From positions 62,001 through 126,000 of the forward strand of contig JADKJW010000013.1 in the NCBI GenBank assembly GCA_016720835.1: a stretch of 64,000 nucleotides of DNA, given 5' to 3'. This document shows positions 9,421 to 16,834 of this stretch, one piece after another (positions within the stretch are counted from its first letter, which is position 1; each line of letters opens with the position of its first letter). The translations under genes and the position numbers were made by a program. The stretch comes from Ignavibacteria bacterium (GTDB taxonomy: Bacteria; Bacteroidota; Ignavibacteria; SZUA-365). The notes beneath the pieces are model-generated. The model made no database searches. It was not told the origin of the DNA and saw only the letters and a list, made by a program, of their open reading frames with translations.

Positions 9421-10584
9421 ACATCGCGCTGACCAACGACCATCTTCGCATCGCGGGCGGGGAGAACTTCGTGCTGTACCTCGCGCAGGGTCTCCGCGAC
9501 CGCGGTCACTTTTGTCGTCGTCGCGGCAATGCGCGGTTCCGACCTTGCCGACGCCGCGCGGGAGCGTGGCATCGACGTGCTCGGGATCGCGTACCGGCAG
9601 GATCTCCGGGATGATCGCCGCGGTCACGCCCTCACCGCGCGGATTGCGCGAGAGCGCGCGTCGACGTCGTGCACACGGAACGCCAATCACGACCGAAGCA
9701 TCGGCGCCTTCGCGGCTGGCGGCTCGGCTGCGCGAACGTCGCCTCCGTGCATTCCTGCCTGTCGATACAGCACAACCTGCTGCACTGGTTCCGCAACCGT
9801 CATCTCATCGACCATTTCGTTCCGGACGGGTATTCCACCAAGACGCTGCTGGTGGAAAAAGACGGCATTGCTCCCGAGCGCATCACCGTCGTGCACAATG
9901 CGCTGCCCGATGCGCAGGTGCAGCGCTCTGCGGATTTGCGGACGCGCGTGCAGTGAGTTCGGCATTCCGGACGACGCCATTCTCGTCGGCACCGTCGGCC
10001 GCCTCGTGGAATTCAAAGGACACACGCATCTGCTGGACGCCATGGCGCTGCTGCGCGCGGACGGCTGCAACGCGCTGCATGATCGTGGGCGACGGCGAAC
10101 TGGAGCAGTCCCTGCGCGCAGGCCCGGGCGCTCGGCATCGAGGGACCGCGTGATCTTCCCGGGCTACCGCAGCGATCTTTCGGCGCTGTACTCCGCCTTC
10201 GACATCTTCTCGCTGCCCTCCATCGACTTCGGCGGCGAAACCTATCCGCTCGTCGTGCTCTCCGCGCTCTCCGCCGGCCTGCCCGTCGCCGCGAGCGATG
10301 TGGGCGACGTGCGTTACATGGTGCGCGACGGATACAACGGCTTCCTGCTCCCGCCCGGCGACGCCGCCAGGCACGCGGAGGCCCTGCAAACATTGATCGA
10401 CAACGAGGTTCTCCGCCGGGAGATGGGCGCACTCTGCTCGGGGAAATCCCCAGGGGGGGAGCCCTCCGAGGCGATGGTGGGGAGTTTGAGAGGGGATACG
10501 AGGTGGTGGTGGGGAGAGGACCGAGGAAAAGGGGAGGAGGAGGGTACTGGTTATTGGCCAAATAAAAGTGCATCACCCGAATGA
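9417..10584 (+). pseudogene. GT4-family glycosyltransferase, frameshifted and truncated by an insertion sequence
   Basis: Starts MNIALTNDHLRIAGGENFVL in an ATGA overlap with the aminotransferase gene. Across shifting frames one can follow a typical GT-B glycosyltransferase: an N-terminal acceptor domain, S-V-H-S-C-L-S-I-Q-H-N-L-L-H-W-F, I-T-V-V-H-N-A-L-P, then the donor domain V-G-T-V-G-R-L-V-E-F-K-G-H, F-P-G-Y-R-S-D-L, and the retaining-transferase motif S-L-P-S-I-D-F-G-G-E-T-Y-P-L-V-V-L. Clear shifts include an extra T in the T-run at about 9510 and others near 9660, 9955 and 10085-10130. Homology ends near 10430 (NEVLRREMG). The frame then runs through purine-rich low-complexity DNA into the left end of the insertion sequence and stops at 10584. 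The final helix of the domain is lost, so this gene is really interrupted. Confidence 0.7.
10555..10572 (+). repeat. IS left terminal inverted repeat
   Basis: TGGCCAAATAAAAGTGCA, an exact inverted copy of bases 11820-11837, immediately outside the transposase stop codon. Confidence 0.9.
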
Positions 10585-11796
10585 TACGTTTGGAGAATTA
10601 ATTTGAAACGACTGCTCGAGGATCGTTTGCAGTTTTCTATCCCGTTCAAGTGACACGACAAGAGTCTCGGTTCGAAGATTCCACTCCGCAATAACGAAGT
10701 AGTTGATGAACGATTCTGGAATACACAGGCACTCATTCAAGACGTCGATGTATCCCGCGCGAGGGTCTTCCGGGTGTTCACGGACCTGTCGAAGAAACAG
10801 CACTCGAGGAACGAAGGTTTTCGATCGCTTCCGGGTTGGAGGAGCCGTATACTCATGATACTTCACGACTGCTTGATTGAGCCATGCGAGCTGGCGGTCG
10901 ATATCTTTGACCGAGGTGAACGTGCGCGCCTTCCAAAAGTTCCTCGCAAACATCGAGTTACTTCCCTCAACCGATGCTTGCGTGAACGGACGACGCGGCA
11001 CCGAAAAGATTGGAACGATCTGCCGCTGAAGCAGAAACTGGACCACTCGCGAGACCGTTCGTTTTGCCGAAGAGGATCCGAACGCCGCTGGACCGTTGTC
11101 GATCTTGAAAAAATCCGGTTCTTCGAACATGGTGAAAAACCGCTTGGATTCCGCCATCATCACATCCGCCGTTTCAGCCAAAACCCGCTGATAGTAGCGC
11201 AAACAGGGCTTGATCTTAAACGAGAAGCTGATAAAATGAATCGGAGACGGGTTCCCGGCCAAGAATTTCTGGCCGATAAAATCCGCTTCAAGGACGCGAC
11301 CTCCCAGTCCCGTGTAAATGGTGTACTCGGGATACAGCAGATACGAAGCAGCACCCTTCGAACGCGGTGTCTTGCGTTTCCGACTCAGTCCTTGCTCGGC
11401 CAGGACTCGCCCGATTGTACGGACAGGCGGGGGAGGCGTCTTGTACCGCCGTCGCCATTCCTGCGCAATGGCCGTTGCGCCTGTGAAGAACGCTTTCTTC
11501 GACGTCGTCAGTCTTCCATGGAGAGCGCAAATCCGGCGAGTTGTTTGCTCCGTGTGCATTCGACCTACGCCCTTCTTCCAACCGCGTCCATCGATCGAAC
11601 AGTCCTGATCCGCTGCCCGCGTCCAGCGCTGAACGGTATGGCTACTGGCGCCAGCAAGTGCCGCGATCGTGCGGAGCGACAAACCATCCTTGAATCGAAG
11701 ATCTCGAATCCACCTTCGATACTCTTCTCGTTTTTTTTCTCTTTCATAGATGCACGGATGGAATGGAGAATGAACGATCTTCGATGCTTTTTTCAT
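10573..11796 (-). CDS. DDE (rve-type integrase core) transposase
   Basis: About 407 residues. The ATG at 11796 (MKKASKIVHS) is preferred to a TTG three codons upstream. The N-terminal ~70 residues contain helix-turn-helix segments (G-L-S-L-R-T-I-A-A-L-A-G-A-S-S-H-T-V-Q-R-W). The middle and C-terminal parts hold a retroviral-integrase-type catalytic core: first Asp in V-L-E-A-D-F-I-G, second Asp in F-F-K-I-D-N-G-P-A, and Glu in T-Q-A-S-V-E-G-S-N. All three acidic residues are present, so the enzyme could be active. The layout is IS481/IS3-like, but the exact IS family is not assigned here. The gene lies opposite to the glycan genes and interrupts the upstream glycosyltransferase. Confidence 0.88.
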   Translation of the reverse strand: MKKASKIVHSPFHPCIYEREKKREEYRRWIRDLRFKDGLSLRTIAALAGASSHTVQRWTRAADQDCSIDGRGWKKGVGRMHTEQTTRRICALHGRLTTSKKAFFTGATAIAQEWRRRYKTPPPPVRTIGRVLAEQGLSRKRKTPRSKGAASYLLYPEYTIYTGLGGRVLEADFIGQKFLAGNPSPIHFISFSFKIKPCLRYYQRVLAETADVMMAESKRFFTMFEEPDFFKIDNGPAAFGSSSAKRTVSRVVQFLLQRQIVPIFSVPRRPFTQASVEGSNSMFARNFWKARTFTSVKDIDRQLAWLNQAVVKYHEYTAPPTRKRSKTFVPRVLFLRQVREHPEDPRAGYIDVLNECLCIPESFINYFVIAEWNLRTETLVVSLERDRKLQTILEQSFQINSPNVSFG

Positions 11797-11819
11797 GAAA
11801 TGCAACCCCGATAGAGCGT

Positions 11820-11837
11820 TGCACTTTTATTTGGCCA
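11820..11837 (-). repeat. IS right terminal inverted repeat
   Basis: TGCACTTTTATTTGGCCA on the plus strand, the perfect reverse complement of bases 10555-10572. It lies about 24 bases upstream of the transposase start. Confidence 0.9.
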
Positions 11838-11892
11838 TCAACCCCTACACCCTACTCCCTACTATGAATCGCTCTCTCGCGAGTGATCCCCT

Positions 11893-12987
11893 GTGAGCTT
11901 GCGGATCCTCTCCGCCATCGGCGCGCGGCCGCAGTTCGTGAAGGCGGCGGCGATGCACCGCGCGATCGTCGCGCGCGGGCATGAGGACATCATCGTGCAC
12001 AGCGGACAGCATTATGACGAGGGGCTGTCGGCGGTGTTCTTCGAGGAGCTCGGCATCCCTGCGCCGACGTTGAACCTCGGGATCGGGTCGGGTCCGCAGG
12101 GAGCGCAGACGGGACTGATGCTCGCCGCCTTCGAACGGGCGATCCTCGATATCGCACCCGACGTGGTGCTCGTGCATGGCGACACCAATACGACCCTGGC
12201 CGCGGCGCTTGCCGCGGTGAAGCTCGGTGTCACGCTCGCGCACAATGAGGCGGGCCTGCGCTCCTTCAATCGCGGGATGCCCGAAGAGCACAACCGCGTG
12301 CTCACCGATCACTGCTCGGATCTGCTCTTCTGCCCGACCGACGGCGCCGTCCGGCAGCTCGCGGGAGAAGGAATCACCCAGGGCGTGCACAACGTGGGCG
12401 ACGTGATGCTCGACGCCGCGCTGCTGTTCGCGGTACGCGCGGACGGGCAGGGCGGTGTGCTCGACGCATACGGCGTCGTACCCGGCGACTATGTTCTCGC
12501 GACCCTCCACCGGCCGTACACGGTGGACGACACGGAGCGGCTCGCGTCCGTGTTGGACACGCTCGGAAAGCTGGGACGTCCCGTGCTTCTGCCGCTGCAT
12601 CCTCGGACGCGCGCGCGGCTTGCAGAATTCGGACTCCTGGATCCGGAGAACGTCCGCATTCTCGACGCAGTGGGATACATGGACATGACCGCACTCGAGC
12701 GTTCGGCGTACATGATCCTGACCGACAGCGGCGGAGTGCAGAAGGAGGCGTATTTCCACGGCGTGCCCTGCGTGACCTTGCGTCCCGAAACGGAATGGAC
12801 GGAGACCGTCGCGGCGGGCTGGAACCGCGTGGTCGATCTCGATCCTGCGTTGATTCGCGAGAGTGTCAACACGCGCTGGTGGCCGGAAGAGCGTCCGGCA
12901 TTGTTCGGCGACGGGCATGCGGCGGAGAGGATTGTGGGAATCCTGGAAGAGGCGTTCAGGGTGACAGGCAGCGTCGCTGATCGATGA
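11893..12987 (+). CDS. wecB: UDP-N-acetylglucosamine 2-epimerase (non-hydrolysing)
   Basis: 364 residues, the usual length. GTG start at 11893 (M-S-L-R-I-L-S-A-I-G-A-R-P-Q-F-V-K). Family motifs are complete: G-A-R-P-Q-F-V-K-A at the N-terminus, H-S-G-Q-H-Y-D, L-V-H-G-D-T-N-T-T-L-A, H-N-E-A-G-L-R-S (normally H-V-E-A-G-L-R), P-E-E-H-N-R, and the C-terminal D-S-G-G-V-Q-K-E-A with R-P-E-T-E-W-T-E-T. The enzyme interconverts UDP-GlcNAc and UDP-ManNAc in the cytoplasm, feeding ManNAc or ManNAcA into surface polysaccharide. It follows the insertion sequence directly, so its expression may depend on a promoter within or after the element. Confidence 0.93.
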   Translation: MSLRILSAIGARPQFVKAAAMHRAIVARGHEDIIVHSGQHYDEGLSAVFFEELGIPAPTLNLGIGSGPQGAQTGLMLAAFERAILDIAPDVVLVHGDTNTTLAAALAAVKLGVTLAHNEAGLRSFNRGMPEEHNRVLTDHCSDLLFCPTDGAVRQLAGEGITQGVHNVGDVMLDAALLFAVRADGQGGVLDAYGVVPGDYVLATLHRPYTVDDTERLASVLDTLGKLGRPVLLPLHPRTRARLAEFGLLDPENVRILDAVGYMDMTALERSAYMILTDSGGVQKEAYFHGVPCVTLRPETEWTETVAAGWNRVVDLDPALIRESVNTRWWPEERPALFGDGHAAERIVGILEEAFRVTGSVADR

Positions 12988-13066
12988 TCATTGTTTCCGG
13001 TCATCCTGAGCCACTCATTGGACGGTATCCTGGAATCGTCTTGAGTGACACCAGCACCGACTGTTC

Positions 13067-13115
13067 CCACGAACTCATCCCCCCGACCCCCTTCTCTTGA
13101 AAAGAGAAGGGGGAG
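13067..13115 (+). repeat. Palindromic repeat, copy 1 of an inverted pair
   Basis: Contains CCCCCTTCTCTT-GAA-AAGAGAAGGGGG (13087-13113), a 12-bp perfect stem with a 3-base loop, preceded by ACGAACTCATCCCCCCGA. The whole block recurs inverted at 13278-13327. It could form an RNA hairpin downstream of wecB, but the lack of a T-run and the second copy point to a REP/MITE-like repeat rather than a simple terminator. Confidence 0.8.
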
Positions 13116-13277
13116 AAACCGAAACGCCCCCATGTTTCGTTGCCAAACTTATGAGGGTGGGAAGTGAGCTTGATGAGTCAACTCGTTTGGAAAGAGAGGG
13201 GCTTCGCGGCTCACCCGGCATCTCGTGATGATGATGGTGTTATGGATCACTTTAGGGAGAATGCGATCTTATTCTCT

Positions 13278-13327
13278 TCCCCCCCTTCTCTTTTCAAGAG
13301 AAGGGGGTCGGGGGGATGAGTTCGTGG
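13278..13327 (-). repeat. Palindromic repeat, copy 2 (inverted)
   Basis: Reverse complement of the block at 13067-13115 with few differences: the same CCCCCTTCTCTT stem and the same GAACTCATCC flank read on the opposite strand. The copies are about 160 bases apart. Confidence 0.8.
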
Positions 13328-13340
13328 CAACATCAAAGAT

Positions 13341-13435
13341 TCACGACTCACGATTCACCCCTCGGCTTCGCCCACCTGCGTCCGCCTCCGGCGGACTTCG
13401 GCGGACAGGCTCGGGGCAGGCTCTTCACGACTCAT
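13341..13435 (+). repeat. GC-rich dispersed repeat, long form, flanked by TCACGAC heptamers
   Basis: Heptamer repeats (TTCACGA CTCACGA TTCACCC) lead into CTCGGCTTCGCCCACCTGCG, an inner CCGCCTCCGGCGG palindrome and CTCGGGGCAGGCTCTTCACG. The outer parts reappear inverted, without the inner palindrome, at 14768-14808. The inner part reappears several times at 17620-17800. The repeat ends about 5 bases before the ATG of the aminotransferase gene. Confidence 0.75.
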
Positions 13436-13440
13436 ACCCT

Positions 13441-14770
13441 ATGAACGTTCCTTTTTTCCGATACGAATTCGATCCCGCGGCGCTCGCGGGTGTTGAGGAA
13501 TGCCTGCGTTCGGGCTGGCTGACGACGGGTCCGAAGACGAAGGAGTTCGAGCGGCTGTTCGCCGAGGCGGTGCGCAACGACGAGGAAGTGCACGCCGTGG
13601 CGGTGAATTCCTGCACGGCCGCGCTGCATCTGGCGCTGGAGGCGATCGGGCTGCAGCGCGGAGAGATCGTGATTGTTCCGACGCTCACGTTCGCCGCGAC
13701 GGCCGAGGTCGTCCGCTACTTCGACGCGATTCCGGTATTCGTGGATTGCGATCCGCACACGCTCAATCTCTCGATCCCGCATCTCGAGCACACGCTCGCG
13801 GCGCTCGCGGCGGGCGATCGTGTTCCGGGACTTGCCGATACGCAGCGGCGCGTGCGCGCGATCCTTCCGGTGCATTACGGCGGTCAGCCCTGCGATCTTG
13901 CGGCCGTCACGCGGCTCGCGGCGCGCCATGGCTGCGAGGTCATCGAAGACGCGGCGCATGCGTTTCCCGCGGCCATCGTTTCCACTCCCAACTCCCCACC
14001 CCTACTCACGACTCGGGAACACGGGGACGCGGAGACGTGGACTCTGGCTTCGCTGGGCAGGCTGGAGCTACTTCCTCCTCCCTACTCCCTACTCCCCACT
14101 CCCTACTCGCATCGGCGGCGGCACCAGTCGTGTATCGTGTTTCTCGTTTTACGCGAACAAGACCATCACCACCGGCGAAGGGGGCATGGCCACCACCACG
14201 GATGCGGAGCTGGCCGCGCGCATGCGTCTCATGTCGCTGCACGGCATGAACCGCGACCCGTGGAATCGCTTCGCGAAGACCGGTACCTGGGACTATCAGC
14301 TCGTTGCTCCGGGCTACAAGTACAATCTGACGGACATCGCCTCGGCGCTCGGCATTTCCCAGCTCGCGCAGGCGGAACAATTCCGCACCGCGCGCATGCG
14401 CCTCTCCGCGAAGTATGACGACGCGTTCGCGGACACGGAGGCCGTGGAACCGCTGCAGGTGCTGGACAGCATCCGGCATTCCCATCATCTCTACGTCATC
14501 CAACTGCGGCTCGACCTGCTGGCCATCGCCCGCGCGCAGTTCATCGAAGAGATGAAGGCGCGCGGCATCGTCTGCTCCGTGCACTGGCGGCCCCTGCACA
14601 TGCACCCGTACTACGCGGACACCTACGGCTATCGCGCGGAGGATTTCCCCGCCGCCGCGTCGGTGTGGCCGCGCATCGTGTCGCTCCCGTTGTATCCGTC
14701 GATGACGGACGAGGAGCAGGAGCATGTGGTTCGGGCCGTCATGGAAATCGTCGGAGCGCACAGGCGGTGA
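13441..14770 (+). pseudogene. DegT/DnrJ/EryC1/StrS aminotransferase interrupted by a repeat mosaic and frameshift
   Basis: ATG at 13441 (MNVPFFRYEFDPAAL). The N-terminal half is normal: S-G-W-L-T-T-G-P-K-T-K-E-F-E, V-N-S-C-T-A-A-L-H-L, V-P-T-L-T-F-A-A-T-A-E-V, V-H-Y-G-G-Q-P-C-D, and V-I-E-D-A-A-H-A-F-P-A at about 13975. The family then expects about 15-20 residues before the PLP-lysine strand. Instead about 130 bases of short tandem repeats follow, after which another frame resumes with V-S-C-F-S-F-Y-A-N-K-T-I-T-T-G-E-G-G-M (Lys = probable PLP lysine) and runs to a normal C-terminus at 14770. Both halves are well conserved, so the break is recent or an assembly artefact. A UDP- or GDP-linked 4-keto-6-deoxyhexose made by the neighbouring dehydratases is a plausible substrate. 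Confidence 0.75.
13985..14112 (+). repeat. Mosaic of short tandem repeats inside the aminotransferase gene
   Basis: Three repeat types lie back to back: CTCCCAA/CTCCCCA heptamers with CTCACGACTC, an 8-mer-like stretch (ACACGGGG ACGCGGAG ACGTGG) complementary in style to the GTCTCCGC units at 15119-15176, then a fragment CTTCGCTGGGCAGGCT, and a CTCCCTA heptamer array (14078-14108). All have relatives in the intergenic regions of this window, so the block looks like inserted intergenic repeat material. Confidence 0.75.
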
Positions 14771-14808
14771 ATCGTGAAGAGCCTGCCCCGAGCGAAGCCG
14801 AGGGGTGA
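14768..14808 (-). repeat. GC-rich dispersed repeat, short inverted form
   Basis: TGAATCGTGAAGAGCCTGCC followed by CCGAGCGAAGCCGAGGGGTG is the reverse complement of the outer parts of the repeat at 13341-13435, lacking its inner palindrome. It overlaps the end of the aminotransferase gene, so that gene is bracketed by inverted copies. Confidence 0.75.
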
Positions 14809-14916
14809 GCCGTGAGTCGTGAACCGTGAGTCGTGAATCGTGAACCGTGAGTCGTGAATCGTGAACTGTGAGTCGTGAATCGTGAACCGTGAGTCGTGAA
14901 TCGTGAACCGTGAGTC
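14805..14916 (+). repeat. Heptamer tandem repeat, 16 units (GTGARYC type)
   Basis: Sixteen consecutive 7-base units of the form GTGAGTC, GTGAATC, GTGAACC or GTGAACT with one GTGAGCC, exactly 112 bases with no interruption. The units vary among a few types in no strict order. There are no spacers, so this is not a CRISPR array. Confidence 0.92.
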
Positions 14917-15118
14917 ATTTTGGTCCTGTCATCCTTCACTTCGCTGCTCATGACATCTTTTCGAAATGTCGAAATCGGATTAAAAAACGCATTCTCACTT
15001 TCGAGAACCGATGTGTGCGCTACGAAGAAATAGCATGTCATCACCACAAATCCACCCGGCCGAAGGCCCGGTGCGAGGACTCAGGATGACGGGCCTTGAG
15101 AGGCCGTGACCATCGACC

Positions 15119-15176
15119 CGCGTCTCCGCATCTCCGCATCTCCGCGCACCGCATCACCGCGTCTCCGCATCCCGAT
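15119..15176 (+). repeat. 8-mer tandem repeat array (GTCTCCGC / ATCTCCGC)
   Basis: Seven or so units: GTCTCCGC, ATCTCCGC, ATCTCCGC, GCACCGC (7 bases), ATCACCGC, GTCTCCGC, ATCCCGAT. It lies about 40 bases before the formyltransferase start. Complementary-type units occur inside the aminotransferase insertion. Confidence 0.8.
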
Positions 15177-15216
15177 CCATACCTGACGTCTACCATAGTA
15201 TTCGAGATCACAACAC

Positions 15217-16170
15217 ATGACCATCGTCTGGATTGGATTTCACGTTGAGGGATTGCCCGCATTGCGGGAAGTCCTCTCACGTGGGTACGATGTGCGTGCG
15301 GTGATCACCCTGACGGAGGAGAACGCCTCGAAGCGCAGCGGCGCCATCGATTACGGCGGGCTGTGCGCGGAATTCGGCATACCGCTTCACCGTGTCAGAA
15401 ATATCAACGATCCGGAAGCGGTGGAGCTGCTGCGGTCGCTCGCGCCAGATGTCTGCGTCGTCCTCGGCTGGTCGCAGATCGTGCGCGAAGAGGCGCTCGC
15501 GACGGCGCGTCTCGGCATGGTGGGCGCGCACGCTTCGTTGTTGCCTCGCCATCGAGGCCGCGCGCCGATCAACTGGTCGCTCATCAAAGGAGACACGGAG
15601 ACGGGGAACTCTCTGATCTGGCTCGCGCCCGGCGTCGACGAAGGCGACATCATCGAGCAGACCGTCATCCCGATCACGCCATACGATACCTGCGCCACGC
15701 TGTACGCGCGGGTGGCGGAGTCGAATACCGACATGATCTTCCGATTTCTCGACCGCATCCATGCGGGGGAGCGTCCGGGTGTGCCTCAAGCTGTCACGGA
15801 CGAACCCCGGCTTCCCGGGAGAACTCCCCAGGATGGCGATATCGACTGGACACGGAGCGCGCAGGACGTGTATAACTTTATCCGGGCCCTGGCGCGACCC
15901 TATCCCGGCGCATTCAGCCTCCTCGACGGCGAACGGATGATGATCTGGCGCGCGGCGCTGCTGCCGCTGAGTTCTCCTCTCGGTGTTCCCGGCGCCGTCC
16001 TCGGCGCAGTCGTCTCTCCCGATGCCGCGTCCTGCGGGCAACTTGTCGCCTGCGGCACTGGCGCCGTCCTGCTGCTTGAAACCGAAACCGAACATGCCGG
16101 AATCTGCTCCGGGTATTCCCTCAGTAACCTGATCTGGACAGGAAAGGTGTTTGCTCATGGCCAATCGTAG
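15217..16170 (+). CDS. Fmt-like formyltransferase, probably acting on an amino-sugar
   Basis: 317 residues, the length of methionyl-tRNA formyltransferase, but embedded in a glycan cluster. The N-terminal formyltransferase domain shows I-V-W-I-G-F-H at the start, V-V-L-G-W-S-Q-I, then G-A-H-A-S-L-L-P-R-H-R-G-R-A-P-I-N-W and G-V-D-E-G-D-I-I. The catalytic His and Asp are in place. The Asn normally two residues before the His (N-x-H) is Gly here, as I recall for other sugar formyltransferase-like members. The C-terminal domain (G-D-I-D-W-T-R-S ... R-A-L-A-R-P-Y-P-G-A-F) matches the Fmt C-terminal barrel. It would transfer a formyl group from N10-formyl-tetrahydrofolate to the amine made by the DegT enzyme. 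It overlaps the deacetylase gene. Confidence 0.8.
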   Translation: MTIVWIGFHVEGLPALREVLSRGYDVRAVITLTEENASKRSGAIDYGGLCAEFGIPLHRVRNINDPEAVELLRSLAPDVCVVLGWSQIVREEALATARLGMVGAHASLLPRHRGRAPINWSLIKGDTETGNSLIWLAPGVDEGDIIEQTVIPITPYDTCATLYARVAESNTDMIFRFLDRIHAGERPGVPQAVTDEPRLPGRTPQDGDIDWTRSAQDVYNFIRALARPYPGAFSLLDGERMMIWRAALLPLSSPLGVPGAVLGAVVSPDAASCGQLVACGTGAVLLLETETEHAGICSGYSLSNLIWTGKVFAHGQS

Positions 16171-16834
16171 TATCGTCGTCATCGCCGCGCATCCGGATGA
16201 TGAACTTCTGGGATGCGGTGGTACCGTCGCGCTGCATGTACGCGCCGGCGATCGGGTCACGCTTGTCCTTGCGTGCGAGGGCGAATCCCTGCGATACGGC
16301 GAGGAGGGAGTAGGCCAGAAAGCGCATATCGATTGCGCCGCGGAGAAACTCGGTGTGCGCGACGTCCGTCACCTCGGTTTTGCGGATCAACGACTCGACA
16401 CCATCACGCTCACAGACCTCATCTCGCCACTTGAACTCGTCCTGCGCGAAACGCGGCCCTCCATCGTGTACGTCCAGTATGGCGGCGACATCAATCGCGA
16501 TCATCAGCTGCTTTTTCAGGCAGCCCTGGTTGCCACGCGGCCGACAGAGGAGTACATCACTGCGGTGTACGCGTTCGATACCGCAAGCAGCACCGAGTGG
16601 GCATATCCGCGCTCCTTCGTCCCCGATACGTGGATTGATATCAGCGCCACCCTCGACGTGAAGCTGGAGGCGATGTCGTGTTACACCAGCGAGCTTCGCG
16701 AGTATCCGCATCCCCGTTCGATCGAGGCGCTGCGGCACAAGGCCCGCGCCTGGGGAAATCAGGCCTGCCTCGATGCAGCGGAGGTCTTCATGACCGTACG
16801 GGCGGTGTTCCGCGATGGCAAAACGCCTCTTTGA
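16157..16834 (+). CDS. PIG-L (LmbE-like) zinc-dependent N-deacetylase
   Basis: About 225 residues starting MANRSIVVIAAHPDDELLGC; the ATG at 16157 overlaps the end of the formyltransferase gene by 14 bases. The A-H-P-D-D-E motif gives a zinc-binding His and Asp plus the catalytic Asp, and the later His is probably in N-R-D-H-Q. Family members remove N-acetyl groups from GlcNAc-containing lipids, mycothiol or bacillithiol precursors and antibiotics. Here the position between a formyltransferase and an initiating sugar-phosphate transferase suggests deacetylation of a nucleotide- or lipid-linked HexNAc. It overlaps the next gene by 20 bases, so the three form one transcription unit. Confidence 0.88.
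   Translation: MANRSIVVIAAHPDDELLGCGGTVALHVRAGDRVTLVLACEGESLRYGEEGVGQKAHIDCAAEKLGVRDVRHLGFADQRLDTITLTDLISPLELVLRETRPSIVYVQYGGDINRDHQLLFQAALVATRPTEEYITAVYAFDTASSTEWAYPRSFVPDTWIDISATLDVKLEAMSCYTSELREYPHPRSIEALRHKARAWGNQACLDAAEVFMTVRAVFRDGKTPL

Larger units (their letters stand above)
10555..11837 (-). mobile_element. Insertion sequence with one DDE transposase and 18-bp perfect terminal inverted repeats
   Basis: A 1283-bp element bounded by TGGCCAAATAAAAGTGCA at 10555-10572 and its exact reverse complement at 11820-11837. It carries a single transposase gene on the minus strand that fills it almost completely: the stop codon directly abuts the left repeat. No clear target-site duplication is visible. 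The flanks are low-complexity (purine-rich on the left, CTACTCC-type heptamers on the right). Its AT content is higher than that of the neighbours, suggesting acquisition from elsewhere. The intact transposase and perfect ends suggest recent insertion. Confidence 0.9.
12988..13440. other. Repeat-rich intergenic region before the second aminotransferase gene
   Basis: About 450 bases with no supported gene. It holds a TCATCC-type repeat fragment near 13003, two inverted copies (13067-13115 and 13278-13327) of a repeat containing a perfect C/G-rich palindrome, heptamer repeats near 13341-13361, and a GC-rich dispersed repeat at about 13355-13430. The next gene starts right after these. No convincing promoter could be chosen among the repeats. 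Confidence 0.8.
14771..15216. other. Repeat-rich intergenic region before the formyltransferase gene
   Basis: About 445 bases with no supported gene. From left to right: the short inverted GC-rich repeat, sixteen 7-base repeats (14805-14916), a TCATCC...GATGA-type imperfect palindrome near 14930-14957, a stretch of lower GC content (14960-15045), a fragment reading CTCAGGATGAC near 15078, and an 8-base repeat array (15119-15176). Confidence 0.8.

Noticed and set aside
14805..14916. Possible CRISPR array
   Set aside because: Units are only 7 bases and contiguous; no spacers and no cas genes in the window.
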